Assembly (NCBI GenBank): GCA_017622875.1
Contig: JAGAQG010000053.1
Location: forward strand, 27,599-91,598
Direction: 5' to 3'
Length of the DNA stretch: 64,000 nucleotides
Source: Lachnospiraceae bacterium
Lineage (GTDB): Bacteria > Bacillota > Clostridia > Lachnospirales > Lachnospiraceae
Within the stretch, counting starts at the first letter, position 1. Each line of letters opens with the position of its first letter. A model generated the notes under the pieces. It worked only from the letters and a program-made list of their open reading frames with translations, did not search any database and had not been told where the DNA came from. A program made the position numbers and the translations under genes. Below are positions 23,818-31,231 of this stretch, in pieces.

Positions 23818-25068
23818 ATGAAAAAGCTTATTGTACCGGAAATCTACTTAAAGAATGGTCTTTGCGACGGGGAGAATCCGGTGGAACTGGCGAAAACTTT
23901 CAGCGAAGCAGGTGCTGACGCCATTATCCTGTATGATTTATCATCGGAAGATGAAGAACATGAAACCAATCTTCATGTGATGAAACAGATTTACCGTGAA
24001 GTGGAAGTGCCAATGTATGGCGGCGGAAACATTAAACGTGTCGAAGACGTAAAGAAAATTCTATATACAGGATGTTCAAAAGTAATTTTGAATTTCTCCA
24101 AGGAAAGCAATCGCGAAATGTTGGAAGAAGTATCCAAACGTTTTGGAAAGGAAAAAATTGCTGCTTCTGTAGATTGTAAGGAACAGCTTCTTGCGAATAA
24201 CAGTGCATTGGAAGAATATGCAAGCATGGTAGTAGCAGTCCGTGACCTTCCGGAAAATTCTTATTATAAATATTCTCTTCCGATTCTGGCCGCAACAGTA
24301 AAGGAAGATCATGAAATCTATGACATTCTTGAAAAAAATGCAGTCATGGGCGTTACCGGTGCATTTGTCAGTCAGAAAACGACAAATTTCATGAAATTAA
24401 AGAACCGCGGACATCAGATGGGAATTGAGACCAATGTACTTCGCAGTGAAATCTCATGGGAGGAACTGAAATTAAACTCAGATGGAATGGTTCCTGTTGT
24501 TGTACAGGATTATCGTACAAATGAAGTTTTGATGGTTGCTTATATGACTGAAGATTCTTTTGATAAAACACTGGAAACAGGTCTTATGACTTATTACAGC
24601 AGAAGCAGAAAATGTCTCTGGACAAAAGGACTTACCAGCGGACATATTCAGTATGTAAAATCTTTAACTGCGGACTGCGATTATGATACAATTTTAGCAA
24701 AGGTATCTCAGGTAGGTGTTGCATGCCATACCGGAAAACCGACCTGCTTCTTTAATCATATGATGAAGAAAGACTACAAAGAAAGCAATCCTTTAAAGGT
24801 ATTCGAAAATGTTTATGACACCATCCTGGACAGAAAAGAACATCCAAAGGAAGGTTCTTATACGAATTATCTGTTCGATAAGGGAATCGATAAGATTTTA
24901 AAGAAAGTCGGAGAAGAGGCTACGGAGCTGGTAATTGCTGCGAAGAATCCTGATCCGGAAGAAATTAAGTATGAAATGGCAGATTTCCTCTATCATGCTA
25001 TGGTATTGATGGCAGAAAAGGGCATCACATGGGATGAGATCATTGAGGAACTGGATAACCGTCATTAA
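23818..25068 (+). CDS. hisIE: HisF-like/HisI/HisE three-domain fusion
   Basis: A 416-aa fusion. Residues 1 to about 205 resemble a HisA/HisF TIM barrel (M-Y-G-G-G-N-I-K-R-V-E-D-V-K-K-I-L near residue 62, then A-A-S-V-D-C-K). The N-terminal catalytic Asp region (normally C-L-D-V-x-x-G) is replaced by I-Y-L-K-N-G and the second half is shortened, so it looks degenerate. Residues about 210-310 are HisI, PR-AMP cyclohydrolase (Y-Y-S-R-S-R; then C-H-T-G-K-P-T-C-F for zinc). From about 335 comes HisE, PR-ATP pyrophosphatase (K-V-G-E-E-A-T-E-L, then E-M-A-D-F-L-Y-H). The role of the barrel is unknown. Confidence 0.88.
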   Translation: MKKLIVPEIYLKNGLCDGENPVELAKTFSEAGADAIILYDLSSEDEEHETNLHVMKQIYREVEVPMYGGGNIKRVEDVKKILYTGCSKVILNFSKESNREMLEEVSKRFGKEKIAASVDCKEQLLANNSALEEYASMVVAVRDLPENSYYKYSLPILAATVKEDHEIYDILEKNAVMGVTGAFVSQKTTNFMKLKNRGHQMGIETNVLRSEISWEELKLNSDGMVPVVVQDYRTNEVLMVAYMTEDSFDKTLETGLMTYYSRSRKCLWTKGLTSGHIQYVKSLTADCDYDTILAKVSQVGVACHTGKPTCFFNHMMKKDYKESNPLKVFENVYDTILDRKEHPKEGSYTNYLFDKGIDKILKKVGEEATELVIAAKNPDPEEIKYEMADFLYHAMVLMAEKGITWDEIIEELDNRH

Positions 25069-25083
25069 AATGTTCTAAAATAG

Positions 25084-25132
25084 CCCTCTGTCTGTATACA
25101 TTATAACAAGTGTACAGACAGGGGGATTTTTT
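25084..25132 (+). terminator. his operon terminator carrying the next gene's ribosome-binding site
   Basis: CCCTCTGTCTGTA (25084-25096) pairs with TACAGACAGGGGG (25113-25125, one G-T pair), and AT6 follows. The G-rich 3' arm (AGGGGG) is the only ribosome-binding site for ATG 25133, and the T-run is its spacer. Confidence 0.8.
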
Positions 25133-25390
25133 ATGACCGCAGAAGAGAGGATGGCATATTTTCAAGGAGAAAAGCGTAGAGTTTCTGCCTATGATTCCAG
25201 AAAAAATGAACGAAATCCGGATGCAATCTTTTTTAAGATTAAATTTTTCATTGCAGTAATCTTGTTTATTACATTTTTATCGCTGGATTATACAGGCTAT
25301 AAGATTCATGGGATTGGAAGCGAAGAAATTATCCAGAAAGTGACCGAGGATATGAAACTTCCTGAAATATCCAATGTACAGATTTTATAA
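25133..25390 (+). CDS. Small single-pass membrane protein, function unknown
   Basis: An 85-aa protein with a charged N-terminus of about 35 residues (rich in E, R and K), one membrane helix near residues 36-56, and a short extracytoplasmic tail. No family is recognised. Its G-rich ribosome-binding site lies in the 3' arm of the his terminator, so translation on read-through mRNA should be masked by the hairpin. It is flanked on its other side by another strong terminator (25416-25454), making it an isolated unit. Confidence 0.55.
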   Translation: MTAEERMAYFQGEKRRVSAYDSRKNERNPDAIFFKIKFFIAVILFITFLSLDYTGYKIHGIGSEEIIQKVTEDMKLPEISNVQIL

Positions 25391-25415
25391 AAACTTAATT
25401 TGTATCCAGAACAGA

Positions 25416-25454
25416 CGGATGTTATCATCTATACATTGAGATAACATCCGTTTT
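25416..25454 (+). terminator. Intrinsic terminator, 11-bp perfect stem
   Basis: CGGATGTTATC (25416-25426) and GATAACATCCG (25440-25450) form an 11-bp perfect stem with a 13-nt loop and a TTTT tail. It closes the transcript of the small membrane gene. Confidence 0.85.
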
Positions 25455-25464
25455 GTGCGTTGTC

Positions 25465-25493
25465 TTGCAAGAGCATTTCGATTCTGTTATAAT
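25465..25493 (+). promoter_or_regulatory. Sigma-A promoter for the DUF1189 gene
   Basis: TTGCAA (25465-25470), a 17-bp spacer and TATAAT (25488-25493). The predicted transcript starts near 25500, which excludes the open frame upstream and supports the TTG start at 25521. Confidence 0.75.
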
Positions 25494-25520
25494 AAATCTG
25501 TATGTTTGGAGGAAAGCAGC

Positions 25521-26330
25521 TTGATTAGATCAATAAAAGACATTTGGTATGCAATTACCAGTCCTGAACATTATCGGGATTTTATGAATTACAAAAAACG
25601 TAACCTGTTCTTATATGTATTCATTCTGATATTTGCAGCAGGAATCATTATTTATGGGGTCCCGGCAGCAAAATTTATGGCAGCCGGCGGCTTTGGAACT
25701 ATGTTGGAGGAAGGAATTCCTGATTTTACAGCCAGCTCAGCGGAAGGCTTCTGGATTGAAGAGCCTGTAGAAATCGACGAGTATAATTTCCTGATCAAAG
25801 CAGATTCGGATATTGTCAGAGAAGATATCACAGATCTGGATGGTCAGTATGGTACTTATGATTATGTCATTATGGTGGACAAGGAACAGATTTACTTAAG
25901 TATTCCGGGAATGCAGGAAATTACTGCACGCTTTGATGAAATGCCTGGATTTTCCTTTACAAAGGATGACATTCTTGCTTATACGCCAGTGATGTACATG
26001 GCAGCACTCTGGGTATTTGTACTGGGAATGTTAATCGACTATGGTTATTATTTCCTGGTTGCAGCAGTGATTTCATGGATGGCAGGAGTAATCGCATCCT
26101 TTATGAGAGTCCGTCTGGGCAATGCAAAATTATTTAAAATGGCAGTTTACGCCGGAACTTTGTCATATGTTCTGTTATTTGTGCAGAATGTAATTGGGAA
26201 AACGATTCCCAACTTTTCATTCTTTAGCTACATCATAACATTAGGATATATGTATTTTGCAATCAAGGAATATAAAGAAAACGGAATTGAAGAATTACCG
26301 CCAGAACAGTTTGGCGGCAGGGAGGAATAA
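25521..26330 (+). CDS. DUF1189-like membrane protein
   Basis: A 269-aa protein with an N-terminal helix near residues 30-50, a soluble domain of about 110 residues outside the membrane, then four membrane helices near residues 155-255. The arrangement and the N-terminal S-I-K-D-I-W-Y-A-I-T-S-P-E-H-Y resemble DUF1189 proteins; function is unknown. TTG 25521 is preceded by a perfect GGAGG and lies downstream of the predicted transcription start. It leads into the radical SAM operon. Confidence 0.7.
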   Translation: MIRSIKDIWYAITSPEHYRDFMNYKKRNLFLYVFILIFAAGIIIYGVPAAKFMAAGGFGTMLEEGIPDFTASSAEGFWIEEPVEIDEYNFLIKADSDIVREDITDLDGQYGTYDYVIMVDKEQIYLSIPGMQEITARFDEMPGFSFTKDDILAYTPVMYMAALWVFVLGMLIDYGYYFLVAAVISWMAGVIASFMRVRLGNAKLFKMAVYAGTLSYVLLFVQNVIGKTIPNFSFFSYIITLGYMYFAIKEYKENGIEELPPEQFGGREE

Positions 26331-26336
26331 ATTTTA

Positions 26337-28196
26337 ATGAGAAAACTTGCGTTATCGGATGAAATACTTCTGACCGTAGAAAAGCCGGCGCGCTATATCG
26401 GAAATGAAGTAAACAGCGTCATGAAAAACAAAAAAGACATTGCAGTGCGCTTCGCAATGTGTTTTCCAGACGTATATGAAATCGGCATGTCACACCTTGG
26501 CATCCAGATTCTGTACGATATGTTCAATAGAAGAGAGGATATCTGGTGTGAGAGAGTTTATTCTCCATGGACAGATTTAGACAAGATCATGAGGGAACAA
26601 AATATCCCTCTGTTTGCATTGGAAAGTCAGGATCCGATTAAAGATTTTGACTTTTTAGGTATCACGATCCAATATGAAATGTGTTACACAAATATATTGC
26701 AGGTGCTGGAATTATCGCAGATTCCATTGATGGCATCTGAACGAACCATGGAGCACCCATTCGTGATTGGTGGTGGCCCATGTACCTATAATCCGGAACC
26801 ACTGGCAGATTTCTTTGATCTGTTCTATATGGGAGAGGGTGAAACAGTTTATTTCCCACTGATGGATCTTTACAAAGAATGGAAAGCAAGCGGAGCTTCC
26901 CGTGAAGAATTTTTAAGAAAAGCAAGCCATATTCCAGGAATTTATGTACCATCTTTATATGAAGTGACTTATAAAGAAGACGGTACAATTCTGGAAATGA
27001 GACCAAAATTCGAAGATGTTCCTGCAAAGGTAGATAAACAGATTGTTATGGAAATGTCCGAAGCGACCTATCCTGAAAAGCCAGTCGTACCATTTATTAA
27101 GGCTACTCAGGACCGCGTGGTACTTGAAATCATGCGTGGATGTATCCGCGGATGTCGTTTCTGTCAGGCAGGAATGTTATATCGTCCGACAAGACAAAAA
27201 GATGTTAAAGTATTAAAAGATTATGCTTATAAGATGTTAAAGAGCACGGGGCATGAAGAAATCTCCTTAAGCTCTTTAAGCTCCAGTGATTATGAACAGT
27301 TAGAAGAACTGGTAACATTCTTAATTGATGAATTTAAAGGCAAAGGAATCAATATTTCGTTACCATCTTTACGTATCGATGCTTTCTCGTTAGATGTTAT
27401 GAGCAAGGTACAGGATATCAGAAAGAGTTCTCTCACATTTGCTCCAGAGGCAGGTTCCCAGAGAATGCGAAATGTAATCAACAAAGGACTTACAGAAGAT
27501 GATATCTTACGCGGTGCAGGACTTGCTTTCGAAGGTGGATGGAATAAAGTAAAACTCTATTTTATGCTTGGCCTTCCTACAGAGACAGAGGAAGATATGA
27601 AGGGCATTGCCCATCTGGCAGAAAAGATTGCGAAGAGATATTATGAAATTCCAAAGGATCAGAGAAACGGAAAGTGCCAGATTACTATCAGTACTTCTTT
27701 CTTTGTACCAAAGCCATTTACCCCATTCCAGTGGGCGCCAATGAACACTATGGATGAATTCCTTGGAAAAGCCCGTATCGTAAATGCTGAAGTAAAAGAA
27801 CAGTTAAACCGTAAAAGCTTAAAATATAACTGGCATCAGGCAGATGTAACTATTTTAGAAGGTCTTCTTGCAAGAGGTGATCGTAAGGTTGCAAAAGCGA
27901 TTTTAGCAGCTTATAAAAAAGGCTGTATCTATGATGCATGGGGCGAACAGTTCCATTATGACAGATGGCTGGAAGCCTTTGACGAGACAGGTCTTGACTT
28001 GGATTTCTACACAACAAGACCTCGTGAAATGGATGAAGTATTCCCATGGGATTTCATCGACATTGGTGTGACAAAGAAATTCCTCGAAAGAGAATGGAAG
28101 CGCGCTACAGAAGAGACAGTTACTCCAAACTGTCGTATGCAGTGTTCCGGATGCGGAGCAATGAGATACGAAGGAGGTGTCTGCTATGAACATTAG
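26337..28196 (+). CDS. TIGR03960-type B12-binding-like radical SAM protein
   Basis: A 619-aa protein with an N-terminal cobalamin-binding-like region and a radical SAM domain whose cluster motif R-G-C-I-R-G-C-R-F-C lies near residue 268 (CxxxCxxC). The C-terminus ends in a cysteine pair, C-S-G-C-G. The family always pairs with a DUF2344 partner, which follows here with an 11-nt overlap. The reaction is not established; the conserved location beside rng, rplU and rpmA suggests RNA or ribosome modification. Confidence 0.88.
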   Translation: MRKLALSDEILLTVEKPARYIGNEVNSVMKNKKDIAVRFAMCFPDVYEIGMSHLGIQILYDMFNRREDIWCERVYSPWTDLDKIMREQNIPLFALESQDPIKDFDFLGITIQYEMCYTNILQVLELSQIPLMASERTMEHPFVIGGGPCTYNPEPLADFFDLFYMGEGETVYFPLMDLYKEWKASGASREEFLRKASHIPGIYVPSLYEVTYKEDGTILEMRPKFEDVPAKVDKQIVMEMSEATYPEKPVVPFIKATQDRVVLEIMRGCIRGCRFCQAGMLYRPTRQKDVKVLKDYAYKMLKSTGHEEISLSSLSSSDYEQLEELVTFLIDEFKGKGINISLPSLRIDAFSLDVMSKVQDIRKSSLTFAPEAGSQRMRNVINKGLTEDDILRGAGLAFEGGWNKVKLYFMLGLPTETEEDMKGIAHLAEKIAKRYYEIPKDQRNGKCQITISTSFFVPKPFTPFQWAPMNTMDEFLGKARIVNAEVKEQLNRKSLKYNWHQADVTILEGLLARGDRKVAKAILAAYKKGCIYDAWGEQFHYDRWLEAFDETGLDLDFYTTRPREMDEVFPWDFIDIGVTKKFLEREWKRATEETVTPNCRMQCSGCGAMRYEGGVCYEH

Positions 28197-28890
28197 AATG
28201 AAATTTAAAAAGCATGGCTGTATGAAATTTATCGGACATCTGGATATCATGAGATATTTCCAGAAGGCAATCCGAAGAGCTGAGATTGATATTGCATATT
28301 CTGAAGGATTCAGCCCGCATATGATCATGTCCTTTGCGGCACCGCTTGGTGTAGGGCTTACTTCCGAAGGAGAATACGTGGATTTACAGGTACATTCCTG
28401 TGAAAGCTCTAAAGCAGCGATAAAAGCCTTAAACAGCGTAATGGTAGAAGGAATGGAAGTAGTATCTTTCAAACTTCTTCCTGAAACAGTCAAAAATGCT
28501 ATGGCAAGCGTTGCAGCAGCAGATTATTTTGTCAATTTCCGTGAGGGTTATGCACCGGAAAACTGGAAAGAAAAATTTGAAAGTTTCCTGCAGAAAGAGG
28601 AAATGCTCATTGTAAAGAAAACGAAACGTTCTGAAGCAGAGGTTGATTTAAAACCAATGCTTTATAAAGCTGAAATCCGTGACGAAGGCATTTTCATGCA
28701 GACAGCATGCGGAAGTGTTAATAACTTAAAACCGGAGCTTGTGATGGAAGCATTTGTAAAGGATGCAGGCATCGAACTTGCACCATTTGCATTAGAGGTA
28801 TGCAGACTGGAAGTTTATGCGGACCTTGGAGATGAAACATCAAGAAAACTTGTACCATTAGAGGAATTGGGTGAAGACATTGAGCCATAA
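28186..28890 (+). CDS. TIGR03936/DUF2344 radical SAM-associated protein
   Basis: A 234-aa protein lacking a radical SAM motif. It has the DUF2344 signature K-F-I-G-H-L-D-I-M-R-Y-F-Q-K-A-I-R-R near residues 15-30 and F-S-P-H-M-I-M-S-F-A-A-P-L near residue 43. It is the constant neighbour of the upstream TIGR03960 protein. ATG 28186 has an excellent AAGGAGGT and overlaps the upstream gene; GTG 28177 is less likely. Ribosome- or RNA-binding is an inference from context. Confidence 0.85.
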   Translation: MNIRMKFKKHGCMKFIGHLDIMRYFQKAIRRAEIDIAYSEGFSPHMIMSFAAPLGVGLTSEGEYVDLQVHSCESSKAAIKALNSVMVEGMEVVSFKLLPETVKNAMASVAAADYFVNFREGYAPENWKEKFESFLQKEEMLIVKKTKRSEAEVDLKPMLYKAEIRDEGIFMQTACGSVNNLKPELVMEAFVKDAGIELAPFALEVCRLEVYADLGDETSRKLVPLEELGEDIEP

Positions 28891-30112
28891 ATTAATCATT
28901 ACAAAAGTACCATATGTCAGCAGATATGCCGCTGATGATCAGACAAAAACATTGTCCGTTCTGATGAACAATAAAGAATGCATGGAGATTTCCTGTGATA
29001 TTGAGGAAGAACGTTCCCTCATTGGAAATATTTATGTTGGAAAAGTAAAGAATATTGTAAAAAATATTGATGCAGCATTTGTAGAGATTAAAAAAGGGGT
29101 TCTTTGCTTCCTGCCATTATCAGAAGCAGAGGGGGCAATTTTTACAACTCCTAAGGACAATGCAAAGATCGTAGTAGGAGATGAGCTCCTTGTACAGGTT
29201 TTAAAAGACGGTGTAAAAACAAAAGCTCCTGTAGTTTCTACGAACTTGAACTTTACAGGAAGATATTTTGTGTTTACGACAAAACGTAAGGATGAACTTG
29301 GCATTTCAAATAAACTGGGTGAAGAAGACAGAAAGCGCCTGCAGGAATATGCTCAGAAAAAAGCTGATGAATCTTTCGGTATGATCATCCGTACCAATGC
29401 GAAAAATGCTTCAGAAGAAGAGCTGAATAATGAATACGCTTATTTAAAAGAAGTTCATGACAGAGTTGTAAACTATGGCATTCATAAAACTGCATTTTCT
29501 CTTTTGATGCAGGATGAAGCACCATATATCAAACAGCTTCGCAACATGCGTCAGGATGAGCTGGATGAGATCATCACAGATGATAAAGAAATCTATGAAC
29601 AGGCTCATGAATTTTTAAAAGCGCATCAGCCGGGAGATTTGGATAAATTAAGATTCTATAGTGATGAGTCCTATTCTCTCTGGAAGCTGTATGGTCTGGA
29701 AACAATACTCGATGATGCTATCAGAACCCGCGTGTGGCTTAAATCCGGCGGTTATCTTGTAATTGAACCTACAGAAGCTTTAACTGTTGTAGATGTCAAT
29801 ACAGGCAAATATGACGGTAATAAAAACGCAGAAGCAACCTTTGTTAAGATCAATCAGGAAGCTGCGGCAGAAACTGCAAAACAGCTTCGTCTGCGTAACA
29901 TTTCCGGTATCATTATCATTGACTTTATCGATATGAAAACAGAGGCTGATAAGCTAGATGTACTTTCTACACTCAATAGTGAGCTGAAAAAGGATCCTGT
30001 AAAGGCAACACTGGTAGATATGACGAAGTTAAATCTTGCGGAAGTAACCCGCAAAAAAGTGAAAAAAAGCTTAAGGGAGCAGTTAGGCAGCTATGATTAC
30101 CATAGAAATTAG
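28871..30112 (+). CDS. rng: Ribonuclease E/G family protein
   Basis: A 413-aa RNase G-type endoribonuclease. An S1-like domain (I-Y-V-G-K-V-K-N-I-V-K-N-I-D-A-A-F-V near residue 55) precedes the catalytic DNase I-like core with V-D-V-N-T-G-K-Y near residue 305 and I-I-I-D-F-I-D-M near residue 350, which hold the metal-binding acidic residues. The protein ends soon after the V-T-R-K-K-V-K-K-S-L segment, and I see no CxxC zinc-link motif. The start is GTG 28871 or TTG 28880; both lack a strong Shine-Dalgarno. It overlaps its neighbours on both sides. Confidence 0.85.
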   Translation: MKTLSHKLIITKVPYVSRYAADDQTKTLSVLMNNKECMEISCDIEEERSLIGNIYVGKVKNIVKNIDAAFVEIKKGVLCFLPLSEAEGAIFTTPKDNAKIVVGDELLVQVLKDGVKTKAPVVSTNLNFTGRYFVFTTKRKDELGISNKLGEEDRKRLQEYAQKKADESFGMIIRTNAKNASEEELNNEYAYLKEVHDRVVNYGIHKTAFSLLMQDEAPYIKQLRNMRQDELDEIITDDKEIYEQAHEFLKAHQPGDLDKLRFYSDESYSLWKLYGLETILDDAIRTRVWLKSGGYLVIEPTEALTVVDVNTGKYDGNKNAEATFVKINQEAAAETAKQLRLRNISGIIIIDFIDMKTEADKLDVLSTLNSELKKDPVKATLVDMTKLNLAEVTRKKVKKSLREQLGSYDYHRN

Positions 30113-30422
30113 AACATCCGGAGAGGAATATGTTGGATTTTCCAGTAAAGGTCATGCAGGCTACGCAGAAGAAGGATATGACATTATCTGCGCGGCAGTT
30201 TCCGCGTTGACAGTCAATACAATCAATTCTATTGAAAAATTTACTGAGGATGCATTTAAAGCAGAAGCAGCGGACGGTATGATACGCTGGAAATTTACTG
30301 AATTTCCTCTTTCAAAAGAGACAAAACTTCTGATGGATTCCCTGGTTTTAGGCCTTGAAGATATTCAGGAAAACTACGGAAAAAAATATATAAAAATTGT
30401 TAAAAAAGACTTGACGAAATAG
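30093..30422 (+). CDS. prp: Ribosomal-processing cysteine protease Prp
   Basis: A 109-aa Prp (YsxB-like). The catalytic His is in G-H-A-G-Y-A near residue 19 and the Cys in D-I-I-C-A-A-V-S near residue 34. Prp removes the N-terminal extension of ribosomal protein L27; the L27 encoded at 30873 has exactly such an extension. Here prp is upstream of rplU and overlaps rng, whereas in Bacillus it lies between rplU and rpmA. The rplU promoter begins within its last codons. Confidence 0.9.
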   Translation: MITIEIRTSGEEYVGFSSKGHAGYAEEGYDIICAAVSALTVNTINSIEKFTEDAFKAEAADGMIRWKFTEFPLSKETKLLMDSLVLGLEDIQENYGKKYIKIVKKDLTK

Positions 30423-30439
30423 GGTCTTGTTGTTATTAT
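30411..30439 (+). promoter_or_regulatory. Promoter of the rplU-rpmA operon
   Basis: TTGACG (30411-30416), a 17-bp spacer and TATTAT (30434-30439). The -35 lies within the prp 3' end. The leader that follows carries the L21 autoregulatory structure. Confidence 0.7.
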
Positions 30440-30446
30440 ATAACAG

Positions 30447-30520
30447 ATGCCGCGTAATGAGGTTTAAGAGTCATGCAAATGACCACCGAAGTTAGCGAGT
30501 AAATATTATAGGAGGTGCCA
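30447..30520 (+). promoter_or_regulatory. Ribosomal protein L21 leader (probable)
   Basis: The roughly 75-nt leader before rplU, including GATGCCGCGTAATGAGG and ACCGAAGTTAGCGAG, looks like the conserved L21 leader of Firmicutes, proposed to let L21 repress its own operon. It ends in a strong AGGAGG. I recognise it by position and sequence only, without a covariance search. Confidence 0.6.
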
Positions 30521-30521
30521 T

Positions 30522-30830
30522 ATGTACGCAATTATTGCAACAGGTGGTAAACAGTACAAAGTAGCAGAGGGCGATATCATCAAAGTAGAAAAACTTGATG
30601 TTGAAGCAGGTTCCACTTACACATTCAACGAAGTATTAGGTGTATGTGATTCGGAATTAGTAGTTGGTAAACCTTTCGTAGAAGGTGCTACTGTTGAAGC
30701 ATCTGTAATCGGTGACGGAAAAGCTAAAAAAGTTATCGTTTACAAATACAAAAGAAAATCTGGCTATCACAAGAAAAACGGTCACAGACAGCAGTATACT
30801 GCATTAAAGATCGAAAAGATTAACAAATAA
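30522..30830 (+). CDS. rplU: 50S ribosomal protein L21
   Basis: A 102-aa bL21. The N-terminal [14 protein letters not shown] and C-terminal [14 protein letters not shown] signatures are intact. It binds 23S rRNA in the large subunit. It is preceded by the L21 leader and AGGAGGT, and rpmA follows 42 bp later. Confidence 0.98.
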   Translation: MYAIIATGGKQYKVAEGDIIKVEKLDVEAGSTYTFNEVLGVCDSELVVGKPFVEGATVEASVIGDGKAKKVIVYKYKRKSGYHKKNGHRQQYTALKIEKINK

Positions 30831-30872
30831 TTTTGAAATTTACTAGACTTTAAATATTAGGAGGTGTAACCT

Positions 30873-31157
30873 ATGTTAAAAATGAACCTTCAAATTTTCG
30901 CTCATAAAAAAGGTGTTGGTTCTACTAAGAACGGTAGAGATTCCGAATCCAAGAGACTGGGCGCTAAAAGAGCTGACGGTCAGTTCGTAAAAGCTGGAAA
31001 CATCCTTTACAGACAGCGTGGAACAAAGATTCTTCCAGGCGTTAACGTTGGTAGAGGCGGCGATGATACATTATTCGCATTAGTTGACGGTGTTTTAAGA
31101 TTTGAAAGAAAAGGAAGAGACAAGAAGCAGGCTTCTGTCTATCCAGTAGCAGAGTAA
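30873..31157 (+). CDS. rpmA: 50S ribosomal protein L27 precursor
   Basis: A 94-aa bL27 with the Firmicutes N-terminal extension M-L-K-M-N-L-Q-I-F directly before A-H-K-K-G. Prp cuts after the Phe to expose the tail that reaches the peptidyl-transferase centre. The rest ([10 protein letters not shown], then R-Q-R-G-T-K) is typical. A strong terminator follows at 31165. Confidence 0.97.
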   Translation: MLKMNLQIFAHKKGVGSTKNGRDSESKRLGAKRADGQFVKAGNILYRQRGTKILPGVNVGRGGDDTLFALVDGVLRFERKGRDKKQASVYPVAE

Positions 31158-31164
31158 TGAACAA

Positions 31165-31199
31165 AGGGCTTCAAGTCAGTAATGATTTGAAGCCTTTTC
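31165..31199 (+). terminator. Terminator after rpmA
   Basis: AAGGGCTTCAAGTC (31165-31178) pairs with GATTTGAAGCCTT (31185-31197, with G-T pairs), and the stem is followed by T-rich sequence. It separates rplU-rpmA from obgE, which keeps its own strong GAAAGGAG site. Confidence 0.8.
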
Positions 31200-31231
31200 T
31201 AGTTTTTTGATTCCCCGAAAGGAGAAAAAAT

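Noticed and set aside
25084-25132. Hairpin after hisIE as a riboswitch
   Set aside because: It is a simple perfect stem with a T-run and has no conserved ligand-binding elements.
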